From positions 1-64,000 of the forward strand of contig NW_022985549.1 in assembly GCF_010093815.1 (NCBI RefSeq): a DNA stretch of 64,000 bases, in the 5' to 3' direction. Numbering within the stretch: position 1 is the first letter of the stretch; the number at the start of each line of letters is the position of its first letter. This DNA comes from Pseudovirgaria hyperparasitica (lineage: Eukaryota; Ascomycota; Dothideomycetes; Acrospermales; Acrospermaceae). The position numbers and the translations under genes are program-made. The notes under the pieces were generated by a model. The model saw only the letters and a list, made by a program, of their open reading frames with translations, searched no databases and was not told where the DNA came from. This document shows, one piece after another, positions 22,601 through 36,385 of the stretch.

Positions 22601-25079
22601 AAGTAGTAGCTAAAAACTAGTATCTACTAGTTCGTATACTTCGAATACTAAGTCCTTTTTACTAGGCTATCTTAGTTAATATAGTAATAATAGAATAATT
22701 ACTAGTTTAAGTAACCTCCTTCTTACTATACTATCTATACTAACTACTTTATTATAGGCTAGTAAAACGTCCTTCTCCTAGTATATAGTATAAGTAGAAT
22801 AGACTCGTTATATTACTATAAACTTAACTCTCTAGAGCTCGAGAACGCTCTATTTACTAGTTATAAGACTATATATAGATCGAACTAGATATCTATAACT
22901 TTATTACTTCTATATTTTACTATTTAGCTTAAAAGTTTTCTATTATATACTAGATACTAGTAATTTTATATTTCCTATACTCTTACTAGCCGCTTATAAT
23001 AATAGCTTATATTACTACTAGAGGACTTAGTTCTCCTAGAGTATTAACTATTTAGTTATAGATAAGTTAATTAATAGATGTTTAGAAATCTACTACTACT
23101 TAAGATAGTACTTAATTATCTTATTACTAACTATCTATCGCCCTCTACTCTAGAATGTTTCTTATAAAATAGAAGGCTAGCTACTAAGCCTTTTCTACTA
23201 TAGTAGTTAATAAATCGCCTAGCGTTATAAGAGGCGTATAACTTATTTCTAAATAACCCGTTAATCTAAGCTTAGTACCCTTTAACTACTAGACTCTCTA
23301 GGGCTTTCTTAAGCTTATCGGACTCGGTTAATTATATAGTAAGCTCTAGTATAGACGCTACTATATCTAACTACCCTAAACGTACTAGTACTTTAGTAGA
23401 ATATACTATACTATATTAGATAGATATAGACGCCGGTAATAGTAGTACGCTAGCTAGGGCTCTAACGACTAATAATAGAGACTTTATAGTAAGATAGTAA
23501 GCTATAATTATAGCTATAATCTAGTAGACTCTTACTTAGCGGGCGGGTAGTTTATAGAATAATAACTAAAACCTAATAGATAGTAGTAAAAACCTACTAT
23601 TTAACGATAACGAAGACGGTTAAGAGTTTAGAATATAAGAAATTAGATTCTTCTAATCTAACTTAGATTATAGCTTTAGAGATAGAGATATTATTTTTAC
23701 TAGTTAGAATATATATATATATAGTATATATATTTTCCTTAACTAGATTAAAGACACTACTATAGCTAGAGGAACCGAAACTATTAAGTTAAAAATCTCT
23801 TAGTATCTATAAGAATATACCCTTAAGTAGTTTATATTAGAATTATTTAATCTTAAGAAGAAGGCGCTCCGTTACTTACCTAGTTTAGATACCTAGACTA
23901 TAGCCTTAATTAAGTAGTTTAAGTAGCTATTATCTAATACTCTATTATTCCTTATAATATAAAGATATACTCTCTAATAGACCCGCTCTTAAACCGACGT
24001 TACTTTATATATATATACTATAGCTCGCGACTATAGTACTATATAACTATTAGGCCCTTCTAGCTAAAACGCTTAGATGTTCGCATAGAATGGTATTAAT
24101 ATCCTCCTTTACTAGGGTCTACCTCTACTAATAGAATCTATATCTCTAGTCTAATTTATATAAACTCTATAGATAAAATATAAAGAATAGTACTAACTTA
24201 TCTACTATTACCTTAGTAGTATATAGCACGGTACTTTAAGTTAATTTACTTAATAAGGAAGAGAAGATAGTTAATATAATAGCTCTTATTACTATAACTT
24301 ACCTTAACTATTTAGTAACTCTTAAGACTAGGGCTAGTCTAATAGTTATTATCTTATAACCGATTAACCTAATTAACGCTATAACTTATACTAGCTCTAC
24401 CCTCTATAATAGTTCTAATAAGAAATTAGAAGATTTAGATAAAGATAGTTAAAAGACATTAGCTAATATATATTAGCTACTAGCTATAACTAGTACTTCT
24501 ATAGATTATTCTACCAGTTCTAGAATAACTAATAAGCTCTATACTAGCTAGTCTTAGTCTCTTAGTAATAATAGATAATTTACCTAACTACTACGACCGT
24601 TCTACTAGGCGTATAATATTTAGAAAGAATTATATAATCTAGATATTAAAGACGCTTACTATATAGAGGTTAAAGAAGCTTTCTTCTACCTTAGGCTAAC
24701 CGATATAGATACTATTAAACTAGTATAGTTTAGTAACGAAACCGGCCTTACTAGCCTTAATCTACCGCCTAGCGATATTAACAAGAGTCTACCTTTATAA
24801 TTTATAGTATGCTAAGTAACTAATATATATCTAGTATACTAGATCTAATATAACGTTTATAACGAGGTATTTCTATCGCGAAATAAGCTATTTAAGTACC
24901 TTAAGAATAGAAAGTACCTTAAGATAATAGTAAAGGCTAAGGTTCCCCTATATAATTATATAGTTCTAAGATTAGATATTATATATTATAATATCTAGGG
25001 TAATATAGTACTATTATTAGTTAGTAACCTACTAGATACTAGCTAAGTATATAAAGGATTATACTATATCTAAGTTAAG
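22601..25079 (+). pseudogene. Element C gag-like region (fossil)
   Basis: This is the long region between the LTR and the protease. It has charged, helix-forming stretches but no zinc knuckle I can point to. The gag assignment rests on position. It is broken many times. Confidence 0.45.
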
Positions 25080-28000
25080 GTCTTACTTAGTCTTAACGGC
25101 TCTATTAAATATATCTATCTAGATATAGAAAGTATAGTAATACTAATTAACCGAGCTTTTCTTAAATAGTAGAACTCTAATATCTAAATACTTATCTAAC
25201 TAGCTATTTCTATTTAAGAAGTAGAGGGAGTTAAGCCTATAAAGTCGACTAAGTTTATAGTTATTATACTATTTCTCCTAGGCTAAACGTCTAATAGTTT
25301 AACTACTATAATTATAAAAGTAATATATAAAGTATATATTCTTAACTATTTATAGATAGATCTTCTTCTTAGAACTAACGTTATAGTATCTTAGAAGATA
25401 GATATCTATATAAGTATATATATAATAACTATTAGTATATATAGCGGGATTACTATACTAACCTTTACTACTACTATTCGACTAGTAGTACGCTAGAGAG
25501 TAACCGTTTTATAGTATACTATCCTCTAGCTACGAATACTTATACTAGTCCTAATTATAATCTATTACTAGCACGAGTTAGCCGTAGAAGATTATATATT
25601 TACCCTAATATATATAAGTATAAGGCTTGGTTAGGGTAGAGACGTCTATATATATCTTACTAACTAAAATATAGTATATATATTTATTATAAACTATAGA
25701 TTTAGGTTAGTATATATAAATAAAAATATAAGACTTAGTATATTAATAGACGAAATAGATACCCTCTATATATTTTAGACTAAAGTAGTCCCTTTAGACG
25801 GTATAGAGGGATTATCTATAAAGCTTACTTAGCTTAATAAAGTTAAATAGATAGGCGTGTTTAGTATAAAAATTTACGCTAAAGATAAAGTAACTACCTA
25901 GATATTTAATAAGATTATCTAAAGTTATACTATCTTATTTTATAATACTAGACTTATAAATATTCTAGAGAAAGACTAGATATATATCCCCCTAGTAAGT
26001 AACTAGAAAATAGCTAGTATAAAGCTAAGCTACTATATCTACCTATTAGGGGCAAGTAGTAAGACTATTATTAATAAGATATATACTAAGCTTTATATAT
26101 AAGGTCGCATAGAATACCCGATATAGTTAATACCATTTAGTTTCCTAATATTTATTATATACTCTATAGTAAAGTTACTTACCTAGATATCGTATAAGAA
26201 CGCCGGTCGGGTAGTTAGAGATATAAGAGGCCTAAATAAAATTAGTATTAAGAACTTCTATCTATTACTACTCTAGGGTAATATTATCTAATATATAGCT
26301 AGAAAAAAGTTTATATCTATTATTAATATAGCTAGCTTCTTCTACTAGTAGCCGGTCGCTAAGGAAGACCGTTATAAACTAATATTTATATTATACTAGG
26401 GCTAGGAGTAGTTAAACGTTATTCTAATAGGTTTCGATAACTCTCTACTATACGTATAGAGATAGATTAATAAGATCTTATACGACGCTAGATACGAGGC
26501 GTTTACTATAGCGTATATTAATAATATTTCTATATTTAGTAAGGAACTTAACGAGTATCTTAACTACCTTTAGTAGGTATTTACTATACTATAAGTAAGA
26601 AACCTAACGCTTAAAGGTAAAAAGTATTACTTAGAATATCTATCTATTACTCTACTTAGTTAGAAGGTTAATACTTATAGACTCTCTACTATAGCTAAGA
26701 AATTAGTAGCTATATATAATCTCTAGTATCCCGAAACGCTTAATAAGCTTAAATACTACCTTAGACTAACTAGATAGTTATAGTAATACATGCTATATTA
26801 TACTTAACTTACCTAGAATCTATAGGCTAAGAAAACGCGTCTTCTTAAAGAAGTACCTTTAGCGGGATATATATATATAGTATACTATAAATGAATAAAG
26901 ATTACTTAAATAGACTAGCTATTAGTATTATAGAAGGGTATTTAGACCGCCTTCGCGGATAAGACTAAGCTTATCTACTATAATCTAAAATAATAGCTCT
27001 ACGTAGATATTAATATATTAAAGTATAGCTTTAGAGTCTTTACTTACTATATTAAAGGGGAAGTAGACGATATTATAAAGATTAGATAATTAGATATTAA
27101 GTCTATTCTATACCTTAGTAAAGAACTCTCTATAGCCGAGTCGTGGTACTAGCTAATAGAGCTAGAAGTAGTAGCGGTTATATAGACTATACGCTAAATA
27201 TACTATATAGTTAATAGTTTAGACTAACTAATAATTATTATTACTAACTATATAGCTATACTAAGTATCGTTTAATAGATAGCGCTTATAAGCTTATTAG
27301 TTAATAAGCTAAATCTCTAACTAGTATAGATCTTATAGTATCTATTATAGTTTAATCTAGAGCTTAAATATAGACTAGATAAAGAGCACGTAGTATCTAA
27401 TACTCTTTCTTAGCTCCGTTAGATCTATAATAGAGCCTAGCTAAGAGACTTAGATATCCTTAAGAAGCTCTTAATATTTAATATTATAATAGTTAAGATT
27501 AATCTAAAATTCATAAGGTAACTAGCTAACGTATACGATAATAATAAGTACTAGATAAGTATAAAAGCTATAGTACTAGACTAGAATAATAATCTTACCT
27601 AACTAATTCCTTTCTAATTTACTAATAGTATAATTTATTATATTAATTAGCTCGATGGATGATATTAGATATACGTACTAAAATTACTTAATAGAGATAT
27701 TTTTACTTAATTCCATAATAAGAGCGCTTATATAGGATTTTTCTAAGTATATAATTAGATTCGCGTAGACTACTTTATTTATTAACTTATAAAGCGTCTA
27801 AAGTACTATATTTAGTACTATCCTATATATAAAACTTACTAGATATAAAGATATATACCGTATAGTAAGTTAAAGCTAGTCTAGTTACTACTAATACTAT
27901 TTTATATAGTTATAATAGACTTTATTATTAGTCTACTAATATAGAATAGATTTAATACGCTACTTACTATAATAGATAAGTTTACTAAGCGAATCTACCT

Positions 28001-28860
28001 CGTTCTAGGCCGGAATAACTAGACTACTATATAATAGATAACTATATTTAGGAGGAGTATACTACTAGAATAGAGAGTTCTAGCTATAATTATTTATAAT
28101 AGGGACCGAAAATTCCTATTATTATTTTAGAAAGGAATTTTCGAGGGAATTAGTACTAAAATCCTAGTATTAACTACTTATTATAAATAGAGTAATAGTT
28201 AAAGCGAGCGCACAAACTAAACGGTTAAGATTACCCTATATTTTCTTATTTTAATATTACTAACTATAGGCTAGATAACCTATATTCTATTAGTCTAGTA
28301 GCTTATAAATAATTTAACGAATACCTCGATCTAAAAATCTCTAAATAAGATAGTATATAGCTTCTAACTATCTAAAGGCACCCTATTTAAGGAAACTAGT
28401 TTAATAGAAGTAAATGATTACGCCTAAAAGTATAATATAAACTAGAAGAAGGCGTTAGACGTGCTAGTATTTACCTAGACGCGTATAAAGGAGTGTTTCA
28501 ATAGATACTATACGTCTCTACTAGATCTCGCTCCTAGTAACTAGGTCTATATTTAACTATATAAAGGGTATAAGATTCTAGGTACTTATTATAAGCTTAG
28601 CTAATAGTAAGTCGAACTAGTATTAATTAAACGTATAGTAGACCGTTAGATATATAAACTAGAGCTACTAGAGACGTAGAAAATATACCTAGTAATATCT
28701 ATTAAGTAGTTAGAACTATTCCTAAAGGAACTCGACCGCTTTAACTATAGAGAAGATATATACCTACTTACTATTATAAATAAGTAGATAGCGATAGCTA
28801 TCTATAATCGGCGCTATATTTAAATTAGGTGTAATCGTAAACTAACTATTAAATACTAGG
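25080..28860 (+). pseudogene. Element C pol (protease, RT, RNase H, integrase; fossil)
   Basis: Order on the plus strand: a retropepsin-like stretch (about 25080-25480), reverse transcriptase (about 26180-26880) with the A-[YF]-[IV]-D-D-I-type box near 26515-26530, RNase H-like (about 26900-27370), and an integrase core with the second Asp region near 28100 and the catalytic Glu region near 28200. A basic tail follows to about 28860. The protein order RT-RH-IN places it in Gypsy/Metaviridae, not Copia. It is broken many times. Confidence 0.78.
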
Positions 28861-31849
28861 TAATGGTATATAGTAATAGTCTAGAATTCGGTTAATAGAT
28901 ATAGCGAAGTATACTTCTATTAGACTTAGTTAAAGAATATAACCTTAGATAAGCTTACTAGAATAGTCTACTAGGAGTCTAGCTAGATTAATAACTACTT
29001 AAAGTTATAATATCTATCCGCCCCTACCCATCGTAGATAGAGAGCTATTAATATCTATTATAATAAGCGGCGTTATAATATATATATTTACTAAAGTATT
29101 TTATAGATATATAACTATTAAGTACTTCCTTATATTATTTACTTAAAGGTTAGTACTAGAGCTAGATCTATTAACTAAAGACGAGTACTATAGTTAAGCT
29201 AACTATATAGCCCGCTATACATAGTTACTAACCTATAAATATTCTATAATATTAACTAATTACTATATATAACTAGCTTTATCCTTATAAGACCTAGTAT
29301 ATTAATTTAGTAGACTTATAATAGTTATACTTAATCTAAACTAACTAATATTCTTCTATGTCTATATCTAAAGGTAGGTAAAAAGTACTACTATTAGCCT
29401 ACTAAAAAGATTTAGGCGCGAGTAAATATTAAACTAGCTAATTAACTATTCTATATAGATCTATATAACGTAATAGCGGACTAGGTAGATTCTAAGAATT
29501 TTCCTAGCTTATTAAAAGCTTTTCTACTAATTCTTCTAGAATATATAGTAATAGAATACCCTTTATTATTAGCTCTATCTATATAGATCTCTAGTAACGG
29601 GCTAGTAGTAGGTAATTTCTCTATAACTAAATAACGGCACCTATTAAAATACGATTCGCAGCTATTTTATATAGATTATACTATTAATATTATAGAGAAC
29701 TATATAACTTAGCCGTCTATAAACGTCTAGCCGTCTAACTAAGTAAAATTACTAATTATTATAGTAATAGAATAATAGATTATAAGAAAGGGTAAGGTTA
29801 GTATCTACTAGCCGGCCGTCTTCTTAAAAGATGAATAGTTTTAGAAAGAATATCTACCGTGTAAAGCCCCTAGCGTTTTAAATAGTAAAGTCACGATTAT
29901 ATTTAATTAATTTATACTTAGTAGAGTAGTAATATTACTACTATATTATTAGTAGATCTTAGAGAAGACTCGTTCTAAGCCCTAGGTAATTAAAGATAAG
30001 CTACTTATAGCGAATAAAGCCGACCATTATAATTAGGCGGTACCCTTAGATATTAATCTAGTATACGGGCATAAAGATAATAATAGTAGTATCTTAGCTA
30101 AGTAACTATTAAAGATTATAAGCGCTATATAACTAACTATAAAGAGTCTAGTAGATAATCTAATTTTAGCCTAATTATAATAATTAGATTATATACGTAC
30201 TATATTACTTATATTACTAACTACTATTAATAATTCGGATTTTAGCTTACCGCGTAGTTAATTAAGTAGATAGTAAATAAACTCGGGTAGCTTAGTACTA
30301 AACGTTAGTAACCTATTACTTTTCATACCTAAATTAAGTTATATAATTAATTTTAAAACTAGTACACGAAGATTTAATCCGATTATAATTCTATAGAAAG
30401 ATTAGCTAGATAATAAGAAAGTAACTATATTAGATATCTATGTATATAACCTAGACGTAGTTAAAAGAATTATTAACTAGTTAACCTAGACTAACGTCTA
30501 TCTTACTAATATCTACTAATAGCTATACGATATAACCTCGTCTATTAAGGTAAATATAGTTAACTAGAAAACCATAGTAGCTACCTAGGTATAATTTTTA
30601 ATATCCGTTCTAATAGCTACTAGAAATAATCTACGCGTAATACTTCTTAAGTAAGCTAAAACTCTTTATAAACTTATTAGTAATAAAGGTATTAACTTAG
30701 TCGAAAGTAGATATAAGTAATCTATATTTAAGTATACTATTTTAATAACTAAAGACTTCTTTAAAGTTAAGAGTAATCTAGATATATATATTATATTATT
30801 CTAGAACTTTTAGTAGAAAGTAAGTACTACTAAAAAGACATAGAGCCTTAATAGAGTAGTTATAGAAAGTCTAGTTTTTAAAAAACTAACTATTAAGAGG
30901 GACCTCTATATTATCTAACCTAAGCTTATAAAGAAATAAGTTATTATCTTATCTAATAAGGAAGAAATTAATAGTAATTTTACTATAGTATAGCTCTACC
31001 TAGTTATAAAGATAACCTTAGCCGCCTTAAAAATATTATCTTAGTTATTTTAATAAAAGTCTAAGTAGTCTAATTTAGTCAACCGTCTAGGTCTTCTATC
31101 TAGCCTAAGTAAGTTAGCTTATCCTCTAGCTAACTATAGAGAACTAGAATATTACTTATACTAAATAGATAAGCTAATTAAGCGACTAGGGCCTCTAGAG
31201 GAGGTAGTTAACCTTCTTAAGCCTATAAAGTTAATTTATAAGTATAGTAAATATACTATAAGGTCGTTTAATAACGAAATTAGTAAGTATATATAGAAAT
31301 ACCTAAACTATATCTATAACGCTAAATATAAGTTCTATACTAAGGAGTTAAGATTAAAGTAAATAGTTAAATACTACTAGAATATCTACTACTATTATAG
31401 CTTTAGACTTAAAGACGCTACTATAGCTACTTATAGTTATAAGTAGTATAAACCTTACCTTACTAAAATACTACTAAATAGACTATTATATTATAAGACG
31501 TGCTAAAAGATTATAAAGCTAGTTTTTCTAGATAATAACTCTAATAGTATATAAGATAAGTCTATAATAGCTTTATATAAACTAACTAGCGTACTATCTA
31601 CTAGTAAAATATAGTAAGTTAACTAGAATAATAATAAAGATATTAAGGTTACTAAGCTACTAGCTAAGTAATAAGGTCGCTCTAAGGGGACTATAAAGCA
31701 TATCATGTCTACTAAGAAACTCCCTAATATCGGTTTAGCTATAGATTAACCGTACCGTGGTATCTATAAAGATATAAACCCGTGTCTAGCTAAGTATCGC
31801 GTATAAAGCTACTAAGGGTAATAGTAGGTTTTCTTAAATTCGGGCACCT
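28861..31849. other. Element C long 3' region, no domain recognised
   Basis: Nearly 3 kb lie between integrase and the 3' LTR. Parts read on the plus strand as Lys/Asn/Tyr-rich (for example 31190-31560, which has a weak Cys/His-like spacing). No family is recognised. It could be an extra ORF carried by the element or an old insertion. Confidence 0.4.
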
Positions 31850-31997
31850 TATTATAGCTATAGTAGTAGTATATACTATATATAATTAATATAGGTAGTA
31901 GTAAACCGGTCGTTTATATAAATATAACCGACCGGATATATATAGAAAATAGTATACTTTATAACTAATATAACTTAACTTATTAATAATCTTAATA
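31850..31997 (+). repeat. 3' LTR of element C
   Basis: This 148-bp partner of the 5' LTR follows a GGGCACC-type tract (31841-31848) that may be the polypurine tract region. The TATAG target duplication follows at 31998-32002. Confidence 0.87.
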
Positions 31998-32002
31998 TAT
32001 AG

Positions 32003-32139
32003 GTTTCTAAGTATCTTTATTAGAATTATATTCTTTCTAATAAATTTTATATAGCTATATACTATCTTTAGTATATTATTAGCTAAGTATCTACTTAACT
32101 TTATAGATATCTATAAAAATAGAAGTACTAAATAGATTA
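32003..32139. other. Spacer between element C and LINE copy 2
   Basis: This short AT-rich stretch is the original right flank of the C insertion site, and it continues the unassigned DNA left of 22446. No feature is seen. Confidence 0.5.
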
Positions 32140-35100
32140 TAAGCCGAATAACAATCTATATACATTAATTAATAGAGTATACTAAGTATAATAACCTCTA
32201 ATATATATATATATATATAGTATATAAGATATAATAATACTAATATATAGAGATACCATATATATACACTTAAAAACTCTTTAAAGATATAAGTATAGAC
32301 TACTACTACTAAACGCTAATATACTAACTCTCTTTTATTAGTTAAGGATAGCCCTTAACTAATAACTATAGAGGCCTTAGGCGTTAATATACCCCAGCTT
32401 TTACTAGATATATCTCTAACCCTAGTACGGTAGAAACGGCTATATAGTAGAATATTCTAGAATAATTAAACCCCTATCTAAAAAGTAATAAATAACTAAG
32501 GGTATAAAGTACTATAGACGAAGAAGAAAGAGAGAACCCTATCTAGAGATACCCTTCTAGATAAAATTAACTACTAGATAGTATATATAGAGAGAGAGGT
32601 TAAGAAAGACGAGACTACCCTTCTTAGTATCTTCTAGAGCCTAGTCTAGAATATTAAGAAGCTTACTATAAGAGTAAAATAAACGCTAGAGATAAGTCTA
32701 GAATTAAGGTTAGACTAAATTAAGGCTAGTCTACTAAGGATCTAGGAAGGCCTTATCTAGAAAAAATACCTATCTATCTAGGCCTAAGTTATAGTACCGC
32801 TAGGTAGTATAACTAGAATAATCTAAATACTAAGAATACCTATAGAAGAAGTATATAGTATATAGATTATTATCTAGAATAAGAAAGTCCTTATATAGGT
32901 CTAAAAGGCGTCCCTAAAGAATATTATTAATAAGATTAATAAATAAAAAAAGATATAGTTAAATATAGTTATAGCTAAACTTACTCTAGAAGGTATAATA
33001 CTAACTACTACTACTAATATAGTCTAGTAGACTATCTCCCGTAATCGAAATGTAATGAATAATATCTTCTCTAGTATCTTTATCTACGCTAATATATATC
33101 TAATATAAGTATATATAGTTCCTATCTAGAGATATATTATTAGCGCTAATAATATTAAGTAAATAGAATAATCTAATAAATAGAAGTACCCTAGAATTAA
33201 GATTATAAAGGTATAGTAGAAGAATATATAAGAGATTAAGATAAAATTAAAAAAGTACTCTACTATAATAGTAGAGCTCTAAGACTCTACCCTCGCCTAT
33301 TAGATTATATAGAAAGGCTTCTTAGCTAAGGGGGAGTTACTTATAGTAGAACTATAGAATAGGGCTTAGATAATAATCTAATACTTTAACTATTAGAGAT
33401 ATAGATATATAGAGTAGAGGTACTCTTAGAAGACTATCTATAGATAGTACTAATAGAACTATAGTATCTAGAAATACCTATATAAAGTCTAAGGGGACTA
33501 TATATATAATAAAGATACTACTAAGTACTCTAACTATAATAGGAATCATCTATTATAGTTAGTAATATATATAAAATATAAATAAGTTACTAAATATATT
33601 AATACTATAAAGGCGAGAGAAGTAAGGTAGATATAATAGACTATAAGGCCTCTATTATCTACTCTAACTATATCTATAAATATACTAACTAATATATAAG
33701 AAGGCGGGACTAATATATAATAGTATACTATATAGAGGAAGATAGGGCGACCCTAGGGTATTCTTAAGGTAGCTACCGTGTAGAGATAGTCGCGCCTTAA
33801 TACTACTAGTATATAGGCTTAAGCGTTCCCTAGTACCTAATAAGAAGCTAAGATATACTTATTATTATATAGGTAAATATATAATATAAATAAGAAAACT
33901 AGACTATACTTCTAGAAGAGATAGATACTATGATAATAGCTATCTAGAAGCTATATAAATACTACTAAACTAATAAACTAACGATATATCTAGAATACTA
34001 TACTATCTACTCCCTAGACCTAGATAGAAGAGTTCTATTCTATATATATAAATCTATTCTACTCTTAGAATAGTTCTATATAGAATAAGATAATCTCTAG
34101 ATAATACTATACCTCTAGATAGAAATAGAGCCTCTCTATATCTATAATATCTATAACTAGAGAGAATTACTTATACCGGACGCTATACTAGAGAGTATTA
34201 TAGAACTAGAATAATATATTCTTCTAGGTAACTTTAACCTCTACTATAGATAATAGAGAGGCCTAATAGTTATTAGAAAAGAGCTTAGGGTAAGAGAACT
34301 ATATATAAGGTACTACGACCTTCTATACCTTCTTATACTAGTTAGATAAATTATATAAAGGAAATATAAGGAGGATAAGAAGAGATCTATACTCGACCTT
34401 ACCCTTACTATAGAATATATAAGCTATAGAGTATAATATTACTACCCTAGTAAGATATAGATAGACTCTAACTATAAATATATAGAGACTATAATAGATA
34501 TATCTATATCTAATAAATAATAGAGAAGATAGCTATAGAAAGATACTAACTAGAAGAAGTATAGGGAGGACCTAGAATTAGTAATTCTAGACCCCTCTAT
34601 AGTTAATATATCTAATAGCCCGGCTATAGATAGAGCTATATAAGCCCTTCTTTAACCCTTCTAAAACTTAAGAGATAAACACGTACTATACTAAATATAT
34701 AAGCCCCTAGATATAAGGGATATACCTTAAATATATAAAAGTAGAAGGGAAGCCTAGAGACTATATATACGTATATACTATATCTAGATAACTAAAGTAT
34801 AGAAGAAATAGAAAGAGATAATCTAATCTTATAATAGAACTCTCTATAATAAATAATATAAATACTAGTATATAATTACTAATAAATATATACGCTAGAC
34901 TATAGAACTATAGTATATAGTAAAGTAGACTAAGAGCGTGGATATACTAATACTACTACTACTAATACCTCCTCTAATATACTAGAGAAGAATATATACT
35001 ATAAGCCTTAAAAAGATAGAGATTCTCTAAGAAGTTATATTTCCCCCCCTAGAGCTAGTAGACCTATTAGATATTAAGAATAATATATATCTAGACGTGG

Positions 35101-35856
35101 TTAATATCTCTATAGAGATTATAGAAGAAGATATACTTAATACTATTAAAGTACTCCCGAATAATAAAGCGCCTAGACTAGATAGAATACTAAATAGATA
35201 TCTTAAATATATTATATAAGTAACCTTACTACTTATTAGTCTTATCTTCTAGATATATACTAAGAATAGATACTATCCCTAAAGCTTCTAGACTATCTAT
35301 ACTATTATACTTCTAAAGTTAGAGAAGAACTCTAACTCTCTAAAAGGATAGAGACTAATTACCCTTCTCTTCTATCTTAGTAATATACTTAAGACTATAA
35401 TTATAAAGAAGATAAGTACTATAGTATAAGAATATAACCTCCTTCTAGTAAACTAGAAGATAAAGACTAGAAGTTCTCTAATTACTACTATCTAATATAT
35501 TCTTAAAGTTATCTAGACTATATAGAAGTAGAGACGCGTAGTAATATTACTCTCCCTTAATATAGCCGGCGTATTTAATAAGGTAAACTATATAAGACTT
35601 ATCTATAACCTATAGAAGAGATATATACCCGAATAGATTATAAGATTTATATAGTTCTTCCTTACTAAAAGAATTACCTAGATATATATCCCTAGATATT
35701 AAAGTAAATATAAGAAGATAATATATAGTATTCTATAAGAAAGTACTATCTCCCTAATTCTCTTTCTCTTCTTTACTATAGACCTTCTATAGAGAATATA
35801 ATATATAGAGGTAGTAGAATACGCTAATAATATATACCTTCTAGCTATTAATAATA
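32140..35856 (+). mobile_element. Tad1-like LINE, copy 2, first piece
   Basis: This piece holds the 5' UTR (slightly truncated, with the 31-bp palindrome at 32335-32365), ORF1 (about 32480-33845) and ORF2 through the endonuclease and most of the reverse transcriptase. It breaks just after the catalytic DD box, where element B inserted (target duplication TAATA, 35852-35856). It resumes at 53508. Joined, the interrupted site matches the uninterrupted sequence of copy 4 near 49262-49275. Copy 2 has lost almost all C in CpN contexts and is visibly more mutated than copies 1 and 4. This agrees with its being the oldest, since it hosts B and LINE 5. Confidence 0.88.
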
Positions 35857-36385
35857 TATAATGAATTACTAGCTAGGGCCATAGGGGGATACGTAGACTC
35901 TAGTACGAGTAGTATAAGAGATAGTATAATACATAGAAGAGGCGCCTATAATATAATAGGTAGCTTTAGGTAATAACCTAAGGCCGAGATAGACACCTAT
36001 AGGGAGAGCTAATCACGGGTACTTAGAATAGGTATTCTAAGTAGCCTACTAGGTAATTAGAAATAGAATATTAGTATTCTAAGTAATATACTAAATACTT
36101 AGAATAAGTATTCTAATTAGAGGACCTTAGTAGAACTATATAGACCCTTTAGACCCGATCTCTAGAGATAGTTCTATAGTAATTAATTTAAACTTATACT
36201 AATATAATTACTACTTCACTCGCTAACTAGCTAGTTACTATTTATACTCTATTAATACTTATTATAAACCTACTTATACTCTTCTAAGCTTTCTAAGTAC
36301 CTTTATCTTTAGAAAAGCTAGAATACTCTATATAACGGACTACTTTAGAGATAAGCCGCATTCTTATTAGAGAAGGTTTATTATA
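35857..36385 (+). repeat. 5' LTR of element B
   Basis: This 529-bp LTR has inferred ends TGTAAT...ATTACA, a short inverted repeat. It contains a perfect 22-bp dyad (ACTTAGAATA, 2-bp spacer, complement) at 36021-36042, a related one at 36097-36118 and a partial one between them. The dyads look like iterated binding sites upstream of the transcription start. Confidence 0.88.

Larger units (their letters stand above)
22451..31997 (+). mobile_element. Gypsy LTR retrotransposon C (about 9.5 kb)
   Basis: This is a complete element with short LTRs (22451-22600, 150 bp; 31850-31997, 148 bp) and a 5-bp target duplication TATAG (22446-22450 and 31998-32002). Inside are a gag-like region (about 22700-24300), protease-like (about 25080-25480), reverse transcriptase (about 26180-26880), RNase H-like (about 26900-27370) and integrase (about 27640-28260). 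A long 3' portion (29.0-31.85 kb) has no recognised domain. It is a different branch from B and F, with short LTRs and a large RT-RH-IN polyprotein. It looks structurally whole, but its coding parts are broken many dozens of times. Nothing is nested in it. Confidence 0.87.

Noticed and set aside
22451-31997. Copia assignment for element C because of its very short LTRs
   Set aside because: The order of domains is RT, RNase H, then integrase, and the RT pattern is Gypsy-type.
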